64,000 bases of DNA from Eumeta japonica (lineage: Eukaryota; Arthropoda; Insecta; Lepidoptera; Psychidae), in NCBI GenBank assembly GCA_005406025.1, contig BGZK01000094.1, positions 310,001 to 374,000 on the forward strand. Reading direction: 5' to 3'. The stretch's first letter is position 1, and the number at the start of each line of letters is the position of its first letter. The notes under the pieces are model-generated. The model did not search any database. It saw only the letters and a list, made by a program, of their open reading frames with translations, and was not told the origin of the DNA. This document shows, piece after piece, positions 36,190-48,423 of this stretch. The position numbers and the translations under genes were made by a program.

Positions 36190-36645
36190 CTCATAAGAGC
36201 GACGCACGCACGGCCCGAAATAACGTGGACCCCGTCGCGGTCCTTTCAAGTCGGCTTATTTCTGTCGTAGCGTTGTTGGGCATCGCGCGTTGCGTAATGT
36301 GTTTAATCGCCTGGTATATTCCAGGGATCGTCGGCGATCGCGCCCCGCGTGCGCGCACGTCCCGCGGATTTGCGCGCCTGCCAAATACCCCAGCTGCGGG
36401 CGGACACGGCCGCCGCGCCGTGCCCCCTGAATACTGATACTGCCGATATCCGACATTGTTTCGTTTATTTTTTTTTTTGTTTCACTTTCGTCGAGAAACT
36501 GGACGACCGATGGCCAGACATGAGACCTATTGAATTTTTCATGGCGATCTCTATTGGAATTTCTTATGAGAGCCAAACGCTTAATGCCAATTTATATGTC
36601 GGGCTACGCGAGACGCCGCCGCCCGTGGAACTACAGATGCGGTAA
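36190..36645. promoter_or_regulatory. CpG-rich island, candidate regulatory element
   Basis: Long GC-rich stretch including GATCGTCGGCGATCGCGCCC and GCGGGCGGACACGGCCGCCG. Frames on both strands stay open only because the DNA is CpG-rich, and none shows a domain. It is one of the two largest islands in the window, with the next one only 0.5 kb away. It is likely a regulatory island or an exon/promoter of a non-coding transcript. Confidence 0.4.
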
Positions 36646-37129
36646 TTACGTTCGAGATTAACGTTAGACTATAAATTCCGTTGGATTCCGAAATAACATT
36701 TAAATTTGAATTTAATTTAAAATTTACACATTAAAACACAAATATGCAATGGAGAAGATCAATAAATTATATTTAATGTATGTTACGGTTATAATGTATA
36801 ATAGTTTATCTAAGAGTGTTTAATTGCCTATTTTAGACGTTAATAAATTACACAAAAAAAATAAAGCATTTAGTGATATTGTAATACATAGTCATGAACT
36901 AAAATGAACTGTTATTTTTTTTACTTTCATATTGATACAAAAAGTTGCCTGATAAGACTAACCTTAACCTAACCTTGCAGAGCAAACTCATGAGCTAGCA
37001 GTCGACAATCGCTATACAAAGTCACGTTAAGATCCAAAATGACTCGATGAAAAGCAACTGAGAACAGCAATTAATAGAATATCTCGAATGGCATTATTGC
37101 CGTACGATGAAATACGGGGCATAACGACA

Positions 37130-38035
37130 CAACCCAAGGATTTACCCGCGCGACCGACGTCGTCTACATCCTGTTCTTTCCCTCCGACGTTTCGCTAAAT
37201 CGAGAGAAAGAGATAACCGTCCCCTTTATTCCGTACGAAAGCAGTTTAAATAGCAAAGTGGATCGTTTTACGATAGCGTTGCAGATTTTTTTAGCGAACA
37301 AAACGAATTGATTGGCGATTTATTCAAATTCGAAGGTAAAAAACTACGAGCGCACTATGCACGGGTGTCGGGCTCTGCGCACGTGAGCCAGTGAGCCCGA
37401 GTACAATAAATCGATTTAACTTTAAAATTTAACAAAGTACCGAATTTATATCGCGGTGCCCACGGGGCGCGCTCGCCGCCAGCGTCCGGGCATCCGAGTA
37501 ATTTACTCGCAGCAAAATAAATAAATTAAGCGATCATTGCAACCTTGTACTTTTTTATAATTCACGCATGCGAGAGTGGCGCTCCGTGCGCATTGAACGA
37601 AAATAAAACCTAAGCCCTCGCCGACGATAGAAGTGCCCCGGTTGTGTTTTTGAATCGTGTTTTTTAGGAGAAAAAATGGCCGAGATAGGGATCCGAATTT
37701 ACAGACACGGCGGAATGTGAGCGCGCGGGCGCCCGGCCGCGAGGCGCATTCGATAAGCCGTCGTGCAGCTCTCATCGTGGGTAGGTTTTCGATCCGGCGC
37801 GCCCGCGCGAGCGCTCCGCTCTTCCGCGCGGGCGAGCCGATGTAGGACGTGCAAATAAACATGGTATTTTTATCGCCGCAAACCTTTATATAGTTGCGGT
37901 CGATTTCTCCTCTTTATCTGCTCGCAGCGGTGTTTGCTTTATCTCGAATAAAAAGGGAGGACAGCGCCGTGTGTCCGGGAAGTTTACAGCGCCCGATAGC
38001 GCCGCGCCGTGCGCGGCGATAGACTTTGCCTCGTA
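37130..38035. promoter_or_regulatory. Largest CpG-rich island of the window
   Basis: About 0.9 kb of GC- and CpG-rich DNA in several sub-blocks (37130-37210, 37350-37500, 37560-37850, 37900-38035). It contains an AAAATGGCCGA site (37673-37683) one base from the YY1/Pho consensus and self-complementary runs such as GGCGCGCCCGCGCGAGCGCT. Overlapping short frames (37503-37862 -, 37657-37845 +) have no recognisable domain. The size and isolation make it a strong candidate for a Hox regulatory element, though a non-coding promoter cannot be excluded. Confidence 0.4.
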
Positions 38036-39009
38036 CTTGTGAATACTTCTCTCATTGTATATATCAGTTAGTAGTTTGACACAAGTATTTGGGGATCTTT
38101 TGAAAATGTCAATTTCCTACTTTGCAAATCAATATCTGGGAAACTGGAATAAAACGTACGTCACAGTGACGTAATTATTAGAAAAATACACTGTTCTGAC
38201 TATTATCGGAGTTAAACCATACGTAATTGAAATTAAAACCCAGGAATCAATAATAGGATAAGCTTACGCCTATTTCCCGGAAAGATAGGCAGAGACTATA
38301 GAATTCCACATAGTACGATCTTTGCATATCTCTCTTGCCTCTCTGGCATCCATTAATCATTTTCATGCAAGCTCGTCGGTTTCGGGTGCTTAAAATTTTT
38401 CAGCATGCCAATATTAAAAAAAGGCCTGTTATGTACATCTGGAAACAAATATACGTAAACATTAAGTCTAGGACCATAATATTTGTATTTAGACCACAGA
38501 GCGCAGTGATTTCAACTATTATCGGTACCTACCTAATATTTATAGTCAAATCATTTTTTTTATATTACTATAAAATCCAAATTTTATCACATAACCAATA
38601 AGGAAAGCAAAGTAACCTAACCAAATCTTTTCCTAAATTTATTCAATTCAAATATTCAATTACAGTTACCTGCTGTATATTATTTGGTTATGATATGAGA
38701 GTACATCTACCAATATAATGCAAATTCACAAAATCTAGCGGATGCGCCATCTAGACTCACAAACGTTAGGACTATATTTAGTATTTTTTCCATGAATACG
38801 TGGACATAGTTTTTATGTGACGAATATTTAGACGTCATTTATGATACGAGGCTCCAGTCAGACATCGATCACAGTAAAAAATTAATAAAAATGTTAATAT
38901 CCTGCATTGTCCTAAAAATATACCAAAAATAATGATAAATACAGCTACAAAGAATGGCGATAAACACGTCAACTTAGACGTACTTAATTTTTTCGAGTCT
39001 TGATAAGAG
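38036..39009. other. Intergenic DNA with a CTCF-like site
   Basis: No gene. TAGATGGCGC on the - strand at 38744-38753 matches the insect CTCF core. The same ten bases occur on the + strand at 58468-58477. Confidence 0.5.
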
Positions 39010-39190
39010 ATCGTAAACACTAACCGCCTCTCGTCGTAAAACGGGCACTCGCGGACCGCGCACGAGACGCGAACGTCGACAGTCCAACTATTAAATTGTA
39101 TTGGTTTTGCGCATGACCGGTAGTATCCTCATCCTGACATCGTTTTACGACCTCGAAGGGGTTACACCGCGCGACACGGTCTAACAGTAA
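39010..39190. promoter_or_regulatory. GC-richer block with inverted Abd-B-type sites
   Basis: GTCGTAAAAC at 39033-39042 and its exact reverse complement GTTTTACGAC at 39142-39151 sit 99 bases apart inside a GC-richer block. TTTTACGAC is the preferred Abd-B type of Hox site. An Abd-B-responsive element would make sense in this location, but a single pair of ten-base words is weak evidence. Confidence 0.3.
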
Positions 39191-40404
39191 ACTGATTTGA
39201 CGGCAATAAATTTTAATAGAGCAAGATTTACGGGCGGTTGGCGGGGACGTTTACAACTCTCAAACATAAAAAAGCCCTGTTTGTTCGTGTCCCCTTTGCA
39301 TATCGATGAAACACGATTGGTAGTACTTTACATTTACGAGGACCTTTGGAAATTAAGAATTGTCGAGATTTGCTTATTGCAATAACTTAATAATAAATAT
39401 GTACCAATTACGCGTAACGAAATTAGAGGCACGTTGGTAAATATAAGCGTAGAGACGGTATCAAATATTCGTGCGCATATTCGCCCAAGAAAATTTCCTA
39501 TTATGATTCCTTCCCTAAAGTCAACTACGTACATGCAACACTTGTATAGCGATTGTCTGTCGCCCGAGCCTTAGGGCTGGCCATGCAGTCTAATGCTGGG
39601 TTATCGATAGAAACATGAAATATGCAATATAAAAATATGATTCTTAATACTTGTTTAAGAAACATATTTTTATGATAATTTATATTTTTTGTTATCTGAA
39701 CACATAGAAACTCATTCCAAATATACATCGTATTTTATTAATTTTTTTTATGTAAATAGTTTTTTATTATGAGATAAAAAATGTAATTTAAACTATTGAA
39801 ATAACTTATAATTTGATCAATCAGCGGCCACTTCTGTAGCTATTAAATCGATCCTTTTGTGAATATTCTAGTAACGTAATATGAATAACGATTGCTAAGT
39901 AAGCCGAGTTCAAGTAAGTGTATTTAAGGTGCTCACCATCCAGATTGCGTTTTGTCCACAAAACCGAAACGAGCTTATTTGAATGTATTATCATTGTCGT
40001 CGTGCTCACCTTCATACAGATACAGTTGAAAAAGATGAAATCCGGATATGTCGAAAAGGACCATATAAAATTATTGGCTTATACTGAAATATTATACATC
40101 TGGATTAAATAGGAAGAAGATACGACGTACGATAACAGAAAGTTTGTGGAATCACAATTAAAATCGTTTAAAACTGTACAAGCTTTTTTCCTCCGGTTAC
40201 ATGAATAAACAGGAAATTGAAACTTATTGTTCTGGTATTAAGGTCACTATTTCCAGAGCGTTGTGTGTGATGTAGCACATTTAATACACACAATTCACCT
40301 AAAGCTTCCATTTCAACAGCTAACTAAACACAATTTAAATAGATCCATAAATATTTACGTCGGGTTCGGAAAGTGCTAAGATAGAGATATAAAAATAGAT
40401 CGAT
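39191..40404. other. Intergenic DNA, nothing identified
   Basis: No gene. The frames at 39197-39385, 39334-39534, 39525-39728 and 39821-40112 overlap each other and have no domain. Confidence 0.55.
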
Positions 40405-40700
40405 ATGTTACCGAAGGCGCTAGGCGGCATTCCTACGCCACCCGCGCGCGCCGGCGCGGCGGACGCCTCCACGTACCTATGTGGGTCGTGCTCTCGCGGC
40501 GAGCTTATACAAAGGTTAAGGTACGTATTTAGAGACATAGTTTTATCCGCAACCAAGAGTGGAAATTTCAATAAAAATGCAAATTCGTCCCAGGCAATTT
40601 CCTTCTCACTATACGCGACGCGGTCGCGTTCGCCTTTATTAGGTCCTACGCGGATTATTTCGGGTTCGCTACCTTCTACAGCGACGGCAGCGAGTTTGTC
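40405..40700. promoter_or_regulatory. CpG-rich block, candidate regulatory element
   Basis: GC-rich core CGCCACCCGCGCGCGCCGGC followed by a mixed stretch rich in TCGCG and CGACGG words. The + frame 40405-40833 is open for 142 codons, the second longest uninterrupted frame listed here. Its second half is ordinary AT-rich DNA, no domain is seen, and a chance frame is the simplest reading. Confidence 0.3.
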
Positions 40701-41084
40701 GTTAATTCGGTTTTTTTTTTATCAGATCGCAATCGTCGCAAAGGAGACAAAGTTGTTTACTTTTCAAACGTTTATAAATATCATATTTATTACAGTATTT
40801 AGTACCACATTGTTATTTGTATTTTCATCTTGAGCTCTTTGTTATCGATTCCGATATCGGATCTCATCTCAGATAAGGTAATGTAATTTTCACTGCCCTC
40901 CTCGAATAAAAACGGCGAAGATTTTTATCGCTAGTCGTTATGTGTCATTGACGCCGCTTGTACATCGCGGTTATCTGACGAAAAACGAATTCAGATCTCG
41001 TTTATTCAGCAAAAATAATATATTCAAATTAAACCGAGCTCGTTTCATACAAAACATACATACAGATGCGAACATATTTAAGAA

Positions 41085-41300
41085 GTTTCGAGCCCTCGTT
41101 GGGTCCTCCCCCCCTCAATGATGGGAGAGGAGCAGAGGGTCGGGGAGGGGGGTTTAGAACAGGGTCGGATTAAGGACGACGGAGGCGAGGAAAGAATACA
41201 CAATTAGCCCCTCTACCTGCCGCTGATAACTTCGGAGATTTCTTAAAATTCAAAATCGACCGGAACCGAGGGTCGATGGGTGGAAACGGATGTCGCTCCC
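41085..41300. promoter_or_regulatory. GC-rich block with G-quadruplex-type tract
   Basis: G runs at 41123-41125, 41137-41139, 41142-41145 and 41147-41152 meet the pattern for a G-quadruplex with one long loop. An opposing C run lies at 41108-41114, so a hairpin is an alternative. The rest of the block is GC-rich without recognisable coding content. Confidence 0.35.
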
Positions 41301-42099
41301 GTAAAAGGCGCTTTCATAAATCAGATTACTTTTACTTATTTAAAATAATAAACTGATTTTTTTCGTGCGATCAGCGTTAATAAGTATATATTTATAACAT
41401 TAATCCGTGTTGCACCTTGGTATTGAAAAATATTTTTGTTTCGCAAATTCGATATTTTCACACTTTAATCAAATACAAAATTAATTAAGAAAATAATACT
41501 TTCAAAGACATGTTTTTTAGTTTTTCATTAGTAATAAATAATTGATTGTTACAAATAATAACATCAACATGAAAATCAATCGTAGTAGAACACGTCTGTT
41601 GTTCTTAAGAAGTATTGGGCACGTGTATAGTGATGTAGGTACATGCTAACCGACTGACATGTTTTGAGTTAAGTGTAACAGATTTCATTTTTCGAGGTCG
41701 CTGTATTATTCTTTCAAACGGCTCACTTAGATATTTATAGTGCCAAAATTGAATTAATGTTAATTTATATAATGCGAAAACTACCACCAATTTAGGTTCT
41801 TTCTGAGTTTGTGTATTTCACTATTTACACTGAGTTACTTACTGCACTTTTTTTCTCATTAAATGTATGTGTTAAAAAAAATTAAAATGTCCAATCATTC
41901 GAGCAATCTGAAGAGATACAACATTAAAATATTACAAACATTAGATAATTTCAATCAAAAGTGAAGTGCTTATAATAAACACAATCGTAATAGAAACCAC
42001 GATCCTAATAGGTGCTCATTTTCCGTGCCGAAAAACACCTAAGCCGGAATAATTTACCTTTTCAAATGTATTACGACTACGCAACATAAATTTTACATA
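41301..42099. other. AT-rich intergenic DNA, nothing identified
   Basis: No gene or repeat recognised. Confidence 0.6.
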
Positions 42100-42350
42100 A
42101 ATTTCTGAAATCTTGCGGCTCGCCCTTTCTAATAAAGCGAAGAAGCGGCCGGGGGTGGATCAGCGAGTGATTTAAAGAGATTGCCAGTTAATAAGCTGGC
42201 GTGTCCCGGTGTGCGTAGCCCTTTCTTCTCGGCCCTCGGTAGGTACATGCGCTACCTGCCACTGCCGCCGCCGAGCCGTATTATTAACCTGCGCGGAGAT
42301 ATTAAAAATATATGAATGTGAAAGACGGCGCCGAGTGCTCACCTAATAGG
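42100..42350. promoter_or_regulatory. GC-rich block, candidate regulatory element
   Basis: GC-rich DNA including AAGCGGCCGGGGGTGG, CTGCCACTGCCGCCGCCGAG and GACGGCGCCGAGTGC. A 150-bp gap separates it from an exact YY1/Pho-type site GCGGCCATTTT at 42502-42512. No supported reading frame. Confidence 0.35.
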
Positions 42351-45024
42351 TATGGAGTAGCTATCGAATGGCAAAATCAGCGAACAGGCAGATTCCCTTT
42401 GTTAGTAAAAGAGTTTCTTGAAGTAAAATATTCGTAACATAGGGATATCTGGTTTGATATCAATGTGAAATTTGAGTTTTTCAGTGAATTTAATTAAAAG
42501 TGCGGCCATTTTGTAATATATATATTCATTCGCAAATTCACTAATCATAACTTATAGGGTATTTTTCATTAATTTTTAAGATGATGTTTAGCGATAAAAA
42601 AGATTTTACGATACAAGTTAAGGGCAAATTCCTGTAATGATTATTTCATAATTATATTACACATAAAATTTATTTTTTAAGATTCAATCGTCATCAATAA
42701 GATACGAGTTCAATAATATTCCTGAAGATATAAAAAAATTACCCTTACACAAATTCAAAGCATTTATTAAACAAACAAAACAGTGCACAAAAGGGTATTA
42801 TACAATCTCTGAATATTTTGACAATAAATGGACATAATGAGCTCGACTTTCTACAGGTTTGTTTTTCTTGCAATAGTTTTATATATGACTGTATTTCTAT
42901 ATAATTTCGGTTTGAAATGAGTTATCCTCAAGTTTTTTGCTCGTTCTTCTTGAAGGATACGAACGAGCCTTACGAACGAATGATAATTATAATATAATGG
43001 TAATATATGATCAATAAACGCAAACAAAAAATTGTACATGTTTATATTTATTGCATGGCATCGATAGTTTAATGAACACTGCTAGATGATAATCACTTAT
43101 CTACCACCGTTTATCCGAAATGAACCTGAATAAAGTTTGTTAAATACTACTTATGCTATTATTTTTTATACAAAAACGTCATTATGATATCTGTCTAGCA
43201 TATTTTAGTACAAAGTACGTTAATACCTATGTACCTAGTTTCGGAATTAACGTTTGTTTATACACTCCGCCCCGCATAACTCTTACTGCAAGTCACAAAT
43301 CTCTTTAAGGAGAACGAGTGAATTAGACCATAGTGTTCGTGGTAGATGCATGTTAGGAATAGATGTTTTTTCAATTTCATTTACCTACGCCTTTCCAAAT
43401 TTGCAGGTTGTACCATGAAATTTTCTGTCACTGTTAAAGCGAGCAAGTTTTTTTGATCTGATATGTAATTCTATATGCTTGAATTACTTCAATAAGAAAA
43501 GTAATTGGAACTTTCTTTTATTAGTAGTGACAATATGAGACATACTGGAAGCCATCTTGAATTTTATTTATTGCCATACTCAACGTATATAGCGCTGAGC
43601 ATCTATTGATGCAAGAACGAAAAAAGTCAGAAACAAATAAATAATATAAATACAATCAATAATATAAATACGAACAAATATGAATTTATAAACACATTTC
43701 TCTCTGTTCCGTTTCATCGTTCAGCAGAGTAGAAAGTACCTAAATGTAGCACTGTGTATCCCTTTGTTTTTTTTTATCAAAAATGGATACAACACAGCAA
43801 CAAAGATTTTAATATCAAGCTAAATCGTCTAGTAACTTAATTATAATACTCCAGTTGTCTTCCTTTAACAGTTAAAATTTTATTTTAATATAGTCAACAT
43901 GCAGTTAAATACGACATGTTATGTGCTCATAACACGACGCTTCGTGTACGGGAAATACCTTGAAAACATTGCGATTATTGTACATATGCCTTTAAACAAA
44001 ACTTATTAAAATGCAAAGATAATCACCTCTCCAATTTTGAATCTCCGAGATAAACGTAGAACTTATATCATATTACCTTACACTAGAACGGTATTCCATT
44101 TTGTAGCTCGAGAACGAAGTACCATGAACGAAGTATCGAAGAACGAATAACCTCGAAGAACCATGAACAAAAGTAAAAATTAAAAAAAGTAACATATTTA
44201 AAACATATACACCTAAAGAAAAAAATAATGAACTCTGGATACATTGCAACAGTGACGCTGCTAGCTATGGTAAAAATAATTAAATTTATGTACATACATG
44301 TATTCAAAAAAGTTTGTTGTCGCGAGAAGATAAAGTTAGTAAAGCTTTTTTAAGATTCTGTAGCCAAAGTTAAGCAAATTAGCTTTTTAAATTTCGTCTA
44401 GTCCATTCGTCCGTTGATATACCACAACCTTATACTTAGCACTGTAATTGTTCATTGATCGTGATGAAATTTAAAGTTGTTTTATAGGTATAAACAACTA
44501 TAAAACTCCATATAGATGTGAAATTAATTACAGGGTAGGAATTAAGGGGTAGCTTTCTATACATTAAGTGGTATGTTAAATAATTTTATTTTTAATACCG
44601 CATTGTGTCGTTGGATAAACATTTGAAATAATATCACTTTTCTCTAGTTTTACATTTAACGGTTTAATTTTATAAAATTCGGTAAATTTATTTACCTTTT
44701 TCCCTTTTTCTAAACTTAAAATCTTGTGTTTTAAAACCTAAAAAAAGTCGCAATAATAAACCTTTATAAGTAAATTCGAATAAAATTACTATAAACAAAA
44801 TTTGTTAACAATTTTTAACTATTCATGATTATCAGTTATAAACAGTAATTGTTACTGTAAATTATATGAGCACATTTTAAGTTCAAATAAAAAATACCAA
44901 TAAAATTTATATTTATATCATATATTAACTCAGATCATATTCTAGATCGTTAAATGATTTTAAACATATAATAGTTATAAGGAGTGCTGTGAAATCCTTT
45001 TGTTTAACGTAGTTACTGAAATCA
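42351..45024. other. AT-rich intergenic DNA with two YY1/Pho-like sites
   Basis: GCGGCCATTTT (42502-42512) is an exact AANATGGCNGC match on the - strand. GCCATCTT at 43551-43558 matches the core only. A short GAACGAAGTACCATGAACGA-type duplication lies at 44110-44170. No gene seen. Confidence 0.5.
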
Positions 45025-45072
45025 GTATTAAAAAACAGTCAAATGGAAATCCACTTGACTGTTTTTTAATAC
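45025..45072. repeat. 22-bp inverted repeat with one mismatch, 4-nt loop
   Basis: The arms 45025-45046 and 45051-45072 (core TTAAAAAACAGTCAA with its complement) flank an AAAT loop. A single mismatched position lies near the loop. It is a compact fold-back hairpin like those at 1328 and 50347. Confidence 0.9.
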
Positions 45073-46099
45073 CACTGCGAGACAAGGTTTAAATTTATCC
45101 ATTAGCGTTCCTAAACTAGGTCTCTTATATATATAAGGGGTTTTTTTGCTGTACTAGCATTATTTATTATATTATATTTCAATATTTTTCTGAAAACTTT
45201 TATTTTATTAACAATTTTCTTAATATTGACAATTATTGTACGATCTTCATACTTACTTGTATTTCAAATTTTGGTCTAATTTAATACTATACATACTTCA
45301 TATACTAATACTATATATTAAGGTATTATTTTAATAAAAACAATTAACAAAAACTCATATTATTATAACATTTGTTATACAGATATACATATTCATAAAA
45401 GATGTACCTTAGTGTTATTTTTATCAATATTACTAATAATAACTTCTATAATATATTTCAAATTATTTTAAATATCATGTTTGGTAACTTTCCGTGATTT
45501 TATATCTGATATTTCTGATTGAGTCTTACCTGCGTACGCAAGACCAGATTTTGGTCAAATCTTTTCACACAGGATACCCTAAATAGGCCGTTTCCATTCT
45601 CGGTCCGCTGCTCCCTCATAATACATCACTCAGCGAGAATTGAGAACTTTTCCGACCTTCGCTTCGCCTGCGCCTAGCAAACAAAATAAAACCCCTGTTA
45701 CAAACATTTTCATCGGCTAGACGACGACTAGCGTAACGAATTAAGTTATCCGATAGTAGACCGAAATATGCATATTTGATAGGTTTTATTGTCCGTTATT
45801 CACTGAATTATTGTCATAATTGTGGGCAATAACTTATAAAATAAATCGATACGGCGCGCTTACGTAACTCCGCCCGAACGCAGTGTATGCCCCAAGGCCG
45901 ACCCGAATGGGTTTTTTTCATCTCGAGATGATTTGTAATAAGTCGGTGTGTTTCTTCTTCCATTGATCGCGTATTAAAGACGATAAAGACATCGTGTTCT
46001 TGATTGCCGTGTACTGCGTTATTTATAAGAATACCGAGGTTCCGTAGTTAGACATTAAATAGACTGGAGAGGAGTTTACAAAGTAGCTAGCGGAGTTAG
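45073..46099. other. Intergenic DNA, nothing identified
   Basis: AT-rich to about 45520, then more balanced, with GC-richer patches at 45590-45680 and 45850-45915. No gene seen. Confidence 0.55.
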
Positions 46100-46325
46100 T
46101 TACTCATCAGCCGGGCTCGAACGCTCCCTAGAGGATATCCTAATTTAGTTTGTCTGTCTAGTTATTTCTGTCTAACGCCAGTACAACGACGCAGTGTATC
46201 GGGGCGAAGTGTTGCGAAAATGCGGGAAACGTGGATCGCGGCGCGCCGCCCGCCCGGGGGAAATTCACCGTATGAAGCAAACTGAATGCCCATTGTTGGC
46301 GAGTTTGCGCTCGCTCTTTATTGCA
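46100..46325. promoter_or_regulatory. CpG-rich block, candidate regulatory element
   Basis: GC-rich centre GCGGCGCGCCGCCCGCCCGG (46238-46257) is partly self-complementary. The - frame across the block (46158-46340) has no domain. Likely regulatory. Confidence 0.35.
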
Positions 46326-48400
46326 TTCGATATTATTCATATAATGTCTACCTAACCAGAGATCGGTGGCACTTTTCGCGCAATGTTGTGGCGGATAGGA
46401 TTGTCTGAAATCGAATGTGATGAAAAGTTAAATCATATTAATGTATTCGTAAATAGCACCCTTTTTAAATGAAATATTTGAATGTGTATAGTTACGTATG
46501 ACGAATGACGAAATCAAAATCGAACAATTCCGTTCCTTTATAAATCACCGCAATACATATAATTATATACGTATACATATATAATATATATTTTCTGTCA
46601 CGTGTCTTCTCAATGGTAACGGCACAAAAGTCAAAACCGGTCTACATGCATCCATGGCTGGTTACAGATGTCGCTTAAAATATACAAAAGCTCTTGATTG
46701 TAATATTGATGCGTTTCTTCAATAAACGTGCTTCGAATACTTTTCGGCGTGTCAAGACGACATGAAATCCTTTTAGGCTGTTAAAGTTCCCACTATAACG
46801 ACCGCAGATGACGTCGCCGAACGCGTAAGCCCCGCGCTAATGTTCCACATAGCCCCATAATTATCGTCCACACAATCGCTGACTGCAATTGCTCGACGCC
46901 ATAGATAATACTTTATCACATTAACAACTCTCATAACACTATATCTCGGTGAAATATGTCCGTACTCGTCCTCCACGCATGGATATAACGTTGTTATATA
47001 AATTATTCTTTTAATTTAGACCGTAATACGAAGGTGTTAAAGCATAACTTCGAACGTGCACATCGAGAGGGTGGAAGCGAAAAAGCTCGTTTTGTTTTTA
47101 AAGGGCAGGATCGACTAATGGGCGGTCATTCGCCCGACTCCCGGTGGAAATGGCCGAGCACGCTTGACCGAAGGGGTAATTTGGAGGCAGACAGCGCAGA
47201 CGCATTTGCATTACAATAAAAGACTTGTATCTCGTATAGGTAAGTAGCGCGGGTGCGTGTTATTGTCCGAGGGTGCACGGAGCCGACTCTAAATATGCTT
47301 TTATCAGGGATCACGTAGTCACTTCTATAGTTTAATAATTGCAATAATTTTAAGTGTTATGTACACGTTTTAAGCAATATTTAGATTGTAACGTTTGATT
47401 TTATTTAACTTACCAAAAATATTTTCAATGTAACTCTCATCCTTTCTATTTTATCTGAAAATATTTATATATAACATATACCACATTAAAACGTAAGAAA
47501 AGAAAAACAAAAAAAAAAAGCTGTATATATTCACAATAATAAGCTTTTTCTCTGTTTTTCATAATTGCTTTAAAATGAGTACAAGTTTAACTTTTATGCT
47601 TATAATAGTGCAAATAAAAACTACTCCATAAGTTGTATAAAGTAAAAAAAAAAGCTTCCATTAAAAAATATTGTACCACTAATTATATAACATAGATTAT
47701 GTTCATGATGCAAATACATAACAATAAAATCAATGCAACTTTTAATTTTATGTTTCAACTAAATACAATATTTTTTTATCAAACGCTGATTTTATTTATG
47801 GTATTAGATAAATCATTTATTTTAAATACAAATATGTAAATCTCTGCTTTTGATATTATAAAATATTTTCACGTATTTGAATAGCATAGAAACATTACTT
47901 ATACACGTTGGAATCACAAACTTTAATTTTGCATACCCGATGCCAGCAAAACTGCAACACCTTTCTGCTAACTCTATTATTTATTTCTACGCTGTAGGTA
48001 TTTTTTTCGCGGAAACAATAATTGCCCGCAATGGTTTTAGCTGTATCGATAGAATAATTTTATTTTGTTGAGTATTCACGACTCGTGCGCTGCGACGATA
48101 AAACTATATAAAGGTGCCATTTGTTTCACGCAAGCACTGACCGATCGTGCATAAAAACATGTACTCGTATAATGACCCTAAATTAACTTTTAACACAAGG
48201 ATGCACTGAATAAATCCATGCGCCATTCCGAATTTGACTTGTGTAATGTAGCAATGACGCAAAAAAACGCATTATCTATTTTAAATAAATAACCCATTTT
48301 CATCCGAAATACATGACATGAATGTAGGCTTGTTCAATAAGTTAATTCATTGATAACAACGCAGTAACTATGTATGAATATTAGGATTTTATTTTATTTG
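46326..48400. other. Intergenic DNA with a GC-richer section
   Basis: 46770-47300 is more balanced in composition. It contains frames on both strands (46773-46976 -, 47034-47219 +, 47126-47344 -) without recognisable domains, and an octamer ATTTGCAT at 47204-47211. The remainder is AT-rich and featureless. Confidence 0.5.
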
Positions 48401-48423
48401 TATCTATCTATCTATCTATCTAC
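48401..48423. repeat. (TATC)n microsatellite
   Basis: About five TATC units followed by a diverged one. Confidence 0.9.

Noticed and set aside
40405..40833. 142-codon + strand frame starting in a CpG block
   Set aside because: Composition-driven first half, AT-rich second half with a hydrophobic tail typical of T-rich DNA; no homology recognised.
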